From JADJPO01 sp963828555 (lineage in GTDB: Bacteria; Actinomycetota; Actinomycetes; Actinomycetales; Kineosporiaceae), in NCBI GenBank assembly GCA_963828555.1, contig CAWHEL010000004.1:310001-374000 (forward strand): a stretch of DNA of 64,000 nt, in the 5' to 3' direction. Made by a program: the position numbers and the translations under genes. Under the pieces are notes generated by a model. The model was not told the DNA's origin and made no database searches. It saw only the letters and a list, made by a program, of their open reading frames with translations. Positions 58,059-64,000 of the stretch are shown here, piece by piece. The number at the start of each line of letters is the position of its first letter. Position 1 is the first letter of the stretch.

Positions 58059-58645
58059 CGCTCCCGCACCACCTGCACCGCCCGCTCGACCCCGTGCCGG
58101 GTGTCGCTGGCGAGGTCTGCCGGAAGGGCGTCGACCGGGAACCACGCGACGTCCAGCGACTCCTCGCTGACCACCGGCGCCGTCGGGTCGCAGAGCAGCG
58201 CGAACTCGACGTCTAGGTGCCAGTCGACGACCTGGGGTCGACAGGGAGCGCCGTGCCGGGAGAGCACGACCGGGTCGGGCAGTACCATCCCGGCCAGCCC
58301 GGTCTCCTCCACCGCCTCACGGGCCGCAGCCGCCGCCATCGTGGTGTCACCGGGCTCGAGGTGTCCGCCCGGCTGCACCCACTTGCGGATCTTGTTGTGC
58401 AGCACCAGGCAGGTCTGGCTCAGATCGGTGGAGAGGATGATCGCCGACGCGGTGATGTGCGCCGGTGCGGCGTCGCGGGTGAGCAGGGCGGCGCCGTCCT
58501 CGTCGAGCAGGGCTCGCCACGCCCAGGCCTCGAACCGGTCCGGGGCGGTCGTGCGCGGCGCTCGGGCCAGGCAGTGCCGCAGGTCGACGACGAGTTCGTC
58601 GGTGGGTTGCCAGCTGGTCACAGCGGCCTCACGCGTCGCCGTCAT
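57986..58645 (-). CDS. Nudix hydrolase family protein
   Basis: A 219-residue protein. Nudix box from GGHLEPGDTTMAAAAAREAVEETGLAG (about 93-119) is complete. A preceding VLHNKIRKWVQPGGH and following PQVVDWHLDVEFAL are typical of larger actinobacterial Nudix proteins. ATG 58643-58645 overlaps the end of the DUF2342 gene, so the two are coupled. The last 24 residues are Ala/Ser-rich and overlap the YgjP-like gene antisense. Confidence 0.88.
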   Translation of the reverse strand: MTATREAAVTSWQPTDELVVDLRHCLARAPRTTAPDRFEAWAWRALLDEDGAALLTRDAAPAHITASAIILSTDLSQTCLVLHNKIRKWVQPGGHLEPGDTTMAAAAAREAVEETGLAGMVLPDPVVLSRHGAPCRPQVVDWHLDVEFALLCDPTAPVVSEESLDVAWFPVDALPADLASDTRHGVERAVQVVRERQAMAASSASQSPSAASSTSSGRL

Positions 58646-60017
58646 CGCTGTCCCGGGCCTCCTCGTCGAGCAGGTCGCGCAACGCGGCGTCCATGGCGTC
58701 GCCGTCGCTGGCCGTGCTCTCCGAGCGGGCGAAACCGGCCGGGTCGGCGAAGGCGTCCGCGGTGGGCACCAGGTCGGGGTGGCGCCACAACTCGTCGCGG
58801 CCGCCGGCCCCGCGGGCCTGGGTGAGTGCCTCCCACACCGCCGCCGCCTCACGCAGCCGGCGCGGGCGCAGCTCGAGACCGACCAGGGAGGCAAAGGTGT
58901 GCTCGGCCGGGCCACCGGCCGCACGACGACGACGCACGGTCTCGCGCAGCGCCTGCGCGTGCGGCAATGAGCCCTGGGCGGCAGCGTTCACGACCTCGTC
59001 CACCCAGCCCTCGACCAGGGCCAGCGCGGTCTCGAGCCGGTCGAGTGCCGCCTGCTGCTCGGGGGTGCGCTCGGGCTCGAACAGCCCGCCGGACAAGGCT
59101 TTCTGCATCGCTTCGGGGTCGGTCGGGTCGATCTCGCGGACCGCGGCCTCGATCCGCTCGGTGTCGATCTGGATGCCCCGGGCGTAGTCGGCCACCGTGG
59201 CCAGGATGTGCGCCCGCAGCCACGGCACGTCGGCGACCAGACGGGCGTAGGCGGCCTCGCGCAGCGCGAGGTAGAGGCGTACCTCGTCGGCCGGCAGCTC
59301 CAGGCCCTCGCTGAACGCCGCAATGTTCACCGGCAGCAGCGCCGCACGACCGGCGTCGAGCAGCGGCAGCCCGGTGTCCCCACCGCCGACCACCTCGCGG
59401 GCCAGCGCACCGATGGCCTGGCCCAGTTGCATGCCGAAGAAGGTGCCGCCCATCGACCGCATCATCGGCAGCGCCTCGCTGACTGCGCCCCGCATCTCCT
59501 CGGGCGCCTGGGCGGCCAGGGCCCTGGCCAGGGCGTCCCCGACGCTCTCGGCGATCGGCTCGACCACTCCGCGCCAGGTGGGCAGGGTGGCCTCCACCCA
59601 CTCAGCCCGGCTCCAGGCCTCGGTGCGGGCGGTCGCCGAGGCCAGGTCGGTGACCCGGTCCAGCCACAGGTCGGCGGTGCGCAGGGCCTCGGCCACCTGA
59701 CGTTCCTGGCCCTCCCCGACACTGGGGTCGCCACCCTCGGCGGCAACCTGGCGGGCCAGGTCGTGGGCGAGCTGCCAGTTGACCGGCCCGTCGTCGGAGG
59801 CCGACATCAGCCGCTGCACCTGGCCGAGCATGGCCTGCAGGGAGGCGGCGTCGGTGGGCATGCCGGGGATTCCGGCGAGCATGTCGCGCAGCTCTGCCGG
59901 GATCTCGCCGGGCTCGCCGCCGGGGCCGCCACCGCCGAACATCGCGCGCAGCATGTCGCCCAGCGGATCCTCGTCGCCGTCCCGCCCGGGCCGGTCCGGG
60001 ACGTTACCGCCGCTCAT
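58629..60017 (-). CDS. DUF2342 (zincin-2-like) protein
   Basis: A 462-residue protein of the actinobacterial DUF2342 family (Rv3195 type). It has a Gly-rich N-terminus (MFGGGGPGGEPGE), MRSMGGTFFGMQLGQAIGALAREVVGGG in the middle, and ALVEGWVDEVVNAAA (about 355-369) where zinc-binding members have a His-containing EGHADxVM-like helix. The expected His is Trp here, so it may be the non-catalytic 'hydrolase' paralogue. GAGGGAG precedes ATG 60015-60017. Coupled to the Nudix gene, divergent from the PDZ protease by about 100 bp. Confidence 0.83.
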   Translation of the reverse strand: MSGGNVPDRPGRDGDEDPLGDMLRAMFGGGGPGGEPGEIPAELRDMLAGIPGMPTDAASLQAMLGQVQRLMSASDDGPVNWQLAHDLARQVAAEGGDPSVGEGQERQVAEALRTADLWLDRVTDLASATARTEAWSRAEWVEATLPTWRGVVEPIAESVGDALARALAAQAPEEMRGAVSEALPMMRSMGGTFFGMQLGQAIGALAREVVGGGDTGLPLLDAGRAALLPVNIAAFSEGLELPADEVRLYLALREAAYARLVADVPWLRAHILATVADYARGIQIDTERIEAAVREIDPTDPEAMQKALSGGLFEPERTPEQQAALDRLETALALVEGWVDEVVNAAAQGSLPHAQALRETVRRRRAAGGPAEHTFASLVGLELRPRRLREAAAVWEALTQARGAGGRDELWRHPDLVPTADAFADPAGFARSESTASDGDAMDAALRDLLDEEARDSDDGDA

Positions 60018-60104
60018 CGTGTGCTCCCTCGTCAGGCCGGTGCCTGGTCACGTCATACGTTGCCCTCCACCGTAGCTGTCGATGCCCCGACCGGCAGCGG
60101 GCCG

Positions 60105-60110
60105 TAATCT
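60105..60110 (+). promoter_or_regulatory. -10 element of the PDZ protease gene (leaderless)
   Basis: TAATCT ends 6 nt before GTG 60117, and no ribosome-binding site is visible. Confidence 0.45.
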
Positions 60111-60116
60111 GTCCCG

Positions 60117-61238
60117 GTGAGCGACGAGGTGGTGGTCAGCGACGGCACCGCGCCGCCGCCAGCGTCACCTGCCCGTTATCCGGTCGGCCAGATGCACGAG
60201 TTGACCGCGCAACTGATGGTCGCGGTGTTCTCGATCGTGCTGCTGGTCTCGGCGCTCATGCTGCTGCCGGTGCCGTACGCCGTCCTGGTCGATGGGCCGA
60301 CCACGGACACCCTGGGCGAGGACGAGGGTGTCGCGCTGATCTCGATCACCGGCCAGAAGACCTACCCCACGACGGGGTCGCTGGAGCTGACCACCGTGCG
60401 GGTCTACGGCGGGGCCTCGGCCCGGGTGAACCCGTGGCAGATGGTGCACGGTTGGCTGGACGACGGCGAGCTCGTGGTGCCCGAGGAGCAGCTGTTCCCG
60501 GCGGGACAGACGGCCGAGCAGACCAAAGAGGCCAACCAGGTGCAGATGGCGAGCTCGCAGGAGAGCGCCACGGCCGCGGCGTTGCGCACCCTGGGCTACC
60601 CCGTGCCCGAGCACATGAAGGTGGTCGACTTCGCCGCGGGCTCGCCGGCGAAGGGCACCTTGCAGATCGGTGACGTGATCCGGTCGGTGCGCGGGGTGGC
60701 GATCGTCGGCGGAGATGAGCTGCGCGCCGAACTCCAGAAGGTGACTCCGGGAGCGGCGGTGCCCCTGGTGGTTCACCGGGCGGGCAAGGACGTCACCGTG
60801 CAACCGCTGACCAGGCGGAGCAGCGAGGGCGGCACGGTGCTCGGCGTGGTCGTCGCACAGGCCTTCGACTTCCCGTTCGAGGTGAAGATCCAGATCGAGA
60901 ACGTGGGCGGGCCGAGCGCCGGAACCATGTTCGCCCTGGGCATCATCGACAAGCTCACGCCCGGCTCGCTGACCGGCGGTGCGAAGGTCGCCGGCACCGG
61001 GACCATCGATCCGGACGGCGTGATCGGCCCGATCGGCGGCATCCAGCAGAAGCTGATCGGCGCGCGGAAGTCCGGCGCGACGCTCTTCCTGGCCCCCGCT
61101 GAGAACTGCCCCTCCGTGGTGGGCCGGATCCCCGACGGCCTGTCGGTGATCAAAGTGGCCACGCTCACCGAGGCACGGGCCGCGCTGGAGCAGATCAGCT
61201 CTGGCAAGGGCGAGGTCGGTCTGCCCCGCTGCACCTGA
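60117..61238 (+). CDS. Membrane-anchored Lon-like PDZ serine protease (YlbL/Rv3194c type)
   Basis: A 373-residue protein. A membrane segment (about 32-52) is followed by an extracytoplasmic region, a PDZ domain (about 165-230), and a Lon-type S16 protease domain with the Ser-Lys dyad in GGPSAGTMF (S267) and GIQQKLIGA (K312). It lacks an AAA+ domain, as in YlbL proteins. Likely envelope protein quality control. Leaderless GTG 60117. Position matches Rv3194c. Confidence 0.93.
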   Translation: MSDEVVVSDGTAPPPASPARYPVGQMHELTAQLMVAVFSIVLLVSALMLLPVPYAVLVDGPTTDTLGEDEGVALISITGQKTYPTTGSLELTTVRVYGGASARVNPWQMVHGWLDDGELVVPEEQLFPAGQTAEQTKEANQVQMASSQESATAAALRTLGYPVPEHMKVVDFAAGSPAKGTLQIGDVIRSVRGVAIVGGDELRAELQKVTPGAAVPLVVHRAGKDVTVQPLTRRSSEGGTVLGVVVAQAFDFPFEVKIQIENVGGPSAGTMFALGIIDKLTPGSLTGGAKVAGTGTIDPDGVIGPIGGIQQKLIGARKSGATLFLAPAENCPSVVGRIPDGLSVIKVATLTEARAALEQISSGKGEVGLPRCT

Positions 61239-61245
61239 GCGGCGG

Positions 61246-61545
61246 CTACGGGGCGGGCTGCCAGCGGGTGACGAAGGGGTTGGCGGGGCGGCCGTCCACC
61301 GCGGCGGCCAGCGCCGCGGCGTCCGCGCTGTCGATCTGCTCCCGGATGATGTCGGCTTGCCCCGCGTGCCGGGCCAGTTCCTCGATGTGGTGCAGCAGGG
61401 CGTAGCGCTCGGCAGTCTCCACCGGGGCCATCCGGCCGAACCACGGTGCCGGCGGCTCCAGCACCGTCGCGTCGGGATCGGTGCCGCGCAGGTCGTCCAG
61501 GTAGCCAAGGCGTGCGGCGTCGAACGCCTTCGTGCAACGGTTCAC
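61246..61545 (-). pseudogene. C-terminal remnant of a second DinB/DUF664-type gene
   Basis: A 99-codon open frame from GTG 61543-61545 encodes only the last part of a DinB/DUF664 protein: WFGRMAPVETAERYALLHHIEELARHAGQADIIREQIDS, where HHIEELARHAGQADIIRE is the conserved final helix with metal His residues. The N-terminal helices with the first metal His are missing. It lies 14 bp downstream of an intact DinB gene. No Shine-Dalgarno precedes the GTG. Probably a decayed duplicate. Confidence 0.6.
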
Positions 61546-61559
61546 GGACGTCGGGCGAG

Positions 61560-62117
61560 TCAGTACTTGGCGCGGTACAGGTCGCGGAGCAGTGCGATCT
61601 CGGCCCCGTGGTGCAGCAGCTCCCGGGTGATGTGCAGCACGAGGGTCGCCATCGACTGCTCCGCCCACGGGCCCTCAGCCGGCCCGCAGGGCTGGTCCAG
61701 TCCGTCCTCACCCAGGCTGCGGACGCCGTCCAGCCAGGTGCCGTACTCGTGATCCAGCTGCACCAGGGCCGCCGCGGCGGTGGGCGCGTAGTCGAAACTC
61801 AGGTAGTCGGCCGGCGGGCCGGAGAAGTGGGAGTGGTTGCGCATGGCCAACACTCCGACGATCACGTGGCCGAGACGCCAGGCGATGGTGGTCACCGGCG
61901 GCGGCTCCGGCGCGGGGAACGCGAACTCGATGACATGCGACCCCGATCCGCCCGTGACGGCGGCAGTGGAGGTGCCGCGCGGGCGCACGTTCCAGCAGCC
62001 CTCGACGGGTTCCCAGCCGTACTCGGCATCGGTCAGTCCGTCGAGGCGGGGGCGCAGCTGAGTGCGCCAGTGATAGTCGATCTGCTCAACGAGGGCGGCG
62101 TTCCAGTCGATGGTCAT
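61560..62117 (-). CDS. DinB-family (four-helix) putative thiol-dependent metalloenzyme
   Basis: A 185-residue DinB_2-like protein. Probable metal-binding His residues are in WRLGHVIVGV (about 80-89) and TRELLHHGAEIALLRD (about 165-180). In actinobacteria such proteins often act as mycothiol-dependent transferases. ATG 62115-62117. Divergent from a WYL regulator, with an imperfect palindrome in the 61-bp region between them, so probably regulated by it. Confidence 0.88.
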   Translation of the reverse strand: MTIDWNAALVEQIDYHWRTQLRPRLDGLTDAEYGWEPVEGCWNVRPRGTSTAAVTGGSGSHVIEFAFPAPEPPPVTTIAWRLGHVIVGVLAMRNHSHFSGPPADYLSFDYAPTAAAALVQLDHEYGTWLDGVRSLGEDGLDQPCGPAEGPWAEQSMATLVLHITRELLHHGAEIALLRDLYRAKY

Positions 62118-62133
62118 GAGGCAAGCCTGACAC

Positions 62134-62163
62134 TGCATGCGGACAGTTCCGGTCCGCAATGCA
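62134..62163. promoter_or_regulatory. Imperfect palindrome, candidate WYL-regulator operator
   Basis: TGCATGCGGAC (62134-62144) and GTCCGCAATGCA (62152-62163) are inverted complements apart from one bulged base, with a 7-nt centre. It spans the middle of the 61-bp divergent region between the DinB gene and the WYL regulator. Confidence 0.55.
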
Positions 62164-62178
62164 TGAGAGTCTCCAGAC

Positions 62179-63147
62179 GTGGCCGAAACGACGCATCGGG
62201 TGCTGCGCCTGCTCAGCCTGCTGGAGTCCCGCCCGGTGTGGACCGGGCCGGAGCTGGCCGAGCGGCTGGCCGTCACCACGCGCACCGTGCGCCGCGACGT
62301 GGAGCGGCTGCGTGTCCTGGGCTACCCGGTGGCGGCCGAGCCGGGGGCGACCGGCGGGTACCGGCTCGGGGCCGGAGGCAAGCTGCCGCCCCTGCTGCTG
62401 GATGACGAGGAGGCGGTGGCGGTCGCCGTCTGCTTGCGCCTGGGGGCGGGGGAGAGCGTCGAAGGCGTTGCCGAGGCGGCCATGCGCACCCTGGCCAAGC
62501 TCGACCAGGTACTGCCGGCCCGCCTGCGGGGACAGGTCGAGGCGGTGCGGGCGGCCACGGTGACCCTGCCCGGCGGCGGACCGGCGGTCGATCCGCAGGC
62601 GTTGGTGACGCTGGCGCGTGCCGCGCGGGACGGCGTCCGGGCCCGGTTCGGGTATGCCTCGCGCGAGGGTGCCGCGAGTTCGCGCGATGTCGAGCCGTAC
62701 CGCCTGGTCGCCACCGGGCGCCGCTGGTACCTGCTCGCCTGGGATTTGGACCGGGAGGATTGGCGCACCTTCCGGCTGGACCGGATGAGCGAGGTGACCG
62801 CGAGCACGCTTCGGTTCCGGTCGCGCGCCGAGCCCGACGCCGCCGGCTACATGCAGCAGTCCCTGACCCGAGGCGGCTATCGGGTGGTGGGGCGGGTGCG
62901 GATCGGAGCGTCGGCGGATGCGGTGCGGGCCCGGGTGCCGGCCACCGTGGGCACGGTGCACCCGATCGACGAGGACTCCTGCGACCTGGTGGCCGGGGCA
63001 GACCACGTCGAGGCGCTGGCGCTGCACCTGGCCTGGGTGGCGCTGGGGTTGAGGGCAGAGCTGGAGGTGATCGAGCCGGACGCGCTCGCCCAGGCGATGC
63101 GCCGGGTGGGGTCGCGGATGCGCCGGTTCGGCGGCGCCCGGGCCTGA
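62179..63147 (+). CDS. WYL-domain helix-turn-helix transcriptional regulator
   Basis: A 322-residue YafY-type regulator. The N-terminal winged HTH reads LRLLSLLESRPVWTGPELAERLAVTTRTVRRDVERL (about 8-43). The WYL domain lies at about 145-215 (RWYLLAWDLDREDWRTFRLDRM). A C-terminal WCX-like extension follows. Such proteins sense small ligands or nucleic acid and often repress a divergent DinB gene, as arranged here. GTG 62179 start. Confidence 0.9.
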   Translation: MAETTHRVLRLLSLLESRPVWTGPELAERLAVTTRTVRRDVERLRVLGYPVAAEPGATGGYRLGAGGKLPPLLLDDEEAVAVAVCLRLGAGESVEGVAEAAMRTLAKLDQVLPARLRGQVEAVRAATVTLPGGGPAVDPQALVTLARAARDGVRARFGYASREGAASSRDVEPYRLVATGRRWYLLAWDLDREDWRTFRLDRMSEVTASTLRFRSRAEPDAAGYMQQSLTRGGYRVVGRVRIGASADAVRARVPATVGTVHPIDEDSCDLVAGADHVEALALHLAWVALGLRAELEVIEPDALAQAMRRVGSRMRRFGGARA

Positions 63148-63152
63148 GCGGC

Positions 63153-63704
63153 TCAGCCGGCCAGCGTGGCCGACAGCGACTGGATCAGCTGGGGGACCAG
63201 GTCGACCCCGACCGCCACCTCGGCGTCGGTGTCGTGGTCGCGGGCCCTGATCGCGCTGCCACCGGTGCCGTCGCGCAGCACCGCCGCGGCCAGGCGCAGA
63301 TCACGCCGGCCGGGGTGCGCCGCAACCCACTCCTGGCTCGCCGCAGCCTCCGTGGGCAGGTCGTCCTCGGCACCGGGCGGCAGCACGATCCGCTCGACCA
63401 CCAGCGCAGCGCCGTCCACCGTCTCGGGCCACAGGATGCTGCCGAGCAGTTCCTCGATGGTGTCGGTCGGCGGCAGGTCGTCCTGCTCCACGGCGGTCAG
63501 GTGCTCGCCGTCCGCGCATGCGGCGGCCACCACCTCGATGGGCAACCGCTCGGCCAGGCCGGCATCGCGTTCCAGCGCGTCTGCGGTGCGGACCAGGGCG
63601 AAGAGCCGGATCGGACCGTCCCAGCCGCCCGAGGAGACGTGGTGCTCGAGCTCGCGGACGAGTGTCAGCACGGCCAACTGGCGAGGACTGTGCGGCGCCT
63701 GCAT
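63153..63704 (-). CDS. PPA1309-family protein
   Basis: A 183-residue conserved actinobacterial protein. Typical segments: PIRLFALVRTADAL (about 31-44), the acidic TDTIEELLGSILWPETVDGAALVVERIVLPP, and DLRLAAAVLRDGTGGSAIRAR. Function unknown. It usually lies next to UPF0182 genes, as here, divergently (69 bp). Confidence 0.88.
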   Translation of the reverse strand: MQAPHSPRQLAVLTLVRELEHHVSSGGWDGPIRLFALVRTADALERDAGLAERLPIEVVAAACADGEHLTAVEQDDLPPTDTIEELLGSILWPETVDGAALVVERIVLPPGAEDDLPTEAAASQEWVAAHPGRRDLRLAAAVLRDGTGGSAIRARDHDTDAEVAVGVDLVPQLIQSLSATLAG

Positions 63705-63759
63705 GGCGGCGATTCTGTCACGGTCGTGCCTGTCGAGCGGAACTGTCCGGGGGGTTGAG

Positions 63760-63765
63760 TAAGTT
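63760..63765 (+). promoter_or_regulatory. -10 element of the UPF0182 gene (leaderless)
   Basis: TAAGTT ends 8 nt before GTG 63774, with no Shine-Dalgarno. Confidence 0.4.
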
Positions 63766-63773
63766 GAGCACTT

Positions 63774-64000
63774 GTGAGCCCTGACGCAGACAGCCCGACC
63801 GGCCCTGATCGTCCCCGAACCGTGGTTACCGGACGACGCAGGGGTGCCCTTGCGCCCACGCTCGCCGTGCTCGGGGTGCTGGTGGTGCTCGTGCTCGGCC
63901 TGGCCTCCTTGTGGACAGACGTCCTGTGGTACTCCCAGCTCGGCTTCACGGAGGTGTTCCGCACCCGGCTGCTGACCGAGGCCCTGCTCTTCCTCGCCGC
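63774..64000 (+). CDS. UPF0182-family membrane protein, N-terminal part (runs off the right edge)
   Basis: An open frame from GTG 63774 to the window end, 75 complete codons. A basic segment (VVTGRRRGALAPT) leads into a membrane helix of about 20 residues (about 32-48), then ASLWTDVLWYSQLGFTEVF, the characteristic UPF0182 (COG1615) motif after the first helix. Full-length relatives have about 900-1000 residues with seven helices and a large extracytoplasmic domain. Pairing with PPA1309 and the PDZ protease is as in other actinobacteria. Probably leaderless. Confidence 0.88.
   Translation, partial: MSPDADSPTGPDRPRTVVTGRRRGALAPTLAVLGVLVVLVLGLASLWTDVLWYSQLGFTEVFRTRLLTEALLFLA

Overview
This is a GC-rich (roughly 70% or more by eye) actinobacterial chromosome segment with about 60 protein genes. 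I see no rRNA, tRNA, CRISPR array or intact insertion sequence. The lineage markers are a WhiB7 regulator, an AdnA/AdnB helicase-nuclease pair, UvrD2, a mycoredoxin-like protein (which suggests mycothiol), DUF3107, DUF3152, DUF2342, a PPA1309-family protein and a UPF0182 protein. From about 24 kb to the right edge, gene content and order closely resemble the Mycobacterium tuberculosis Rv3193c-Rv3213c neighbourhood as I remember it (ParA, RhlE, ferritin-like, DUF3107, TetR, DUF3152, MoeZ, alkyltransferase-like, AdnAB, NudC, mycoredoxin, UvrD2, WhiB7, ABC1 kinase, ThiF-like, DUF2342, PDZ protease, UPF0182). Genus cannot be assigned from the sequence alone.

Layout. 0-5.6 kb: an edge-truncated AbiEi-like gene, CorA, a divergent pair of exported carbohydrate-active enzymes and an Xaa-Pro aminopeptidase. 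5.6-8.2 kb: porphyrinogen oxidase translationally coupled to a radical SAM/SPASM enzyme, probably a haem module. 8.2-10.9 kb: an ECF42-type sigma operon (YciI, sigma, DUF2332) with a promoter matching that group's own motif. 10.9-15.8 kb: an HSP90-family chaperone coupled to a 1001-residue helical-repeat protein. 15.9-24 kb: metabolic and housekeeping genes, a decayed VapBC module, and a DUF6758-PHP-nuclease operon. 24-34 kb: ParA, RNA helicase, ferritin-like protein, TetR with a perfect operator palindrome, DUF3152, MoeZ and exported proteins.

34-50 kb is a genome-maintenance block: an alkyltransferase-like protein, AdnA-AdnB, NudC, a mycoredoxin, UvrD2, and WhiB7 behind a long leader with an upstream ORF and a strong attenuator hairpin. 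50-57 kb: quinone reductase, ABC1 kinase, ThiF-like protein, a frameshifted histidine phosphatase, SGNH hydrolase, DUF5679 and enoyl-CoA hydratase. 57-64 kb: YgjP-like protease, Nudix, DUF2342, Lon-like PDZ protease, DinB genes with a WYL regulator, PPA1309 and the start of UPF0182.

The least conventional signals are: (i) a 70-bp palindromic repeat found between genes at 55.6 kb and also inside the adnA reading frame, with two collapsed relatives; (ii) the whiB7 attenuator and AT-rich promoter; (iii) tandem 14-bp palindromes upstream of an unknown gene next to whiB7; (iv) a long hairpin between a phosphotransferase gene and nudC; (v) at least nine genes with a TANNNT hexamer 6-8 nt before the start codon, implying widespread leaderless mRNAs.
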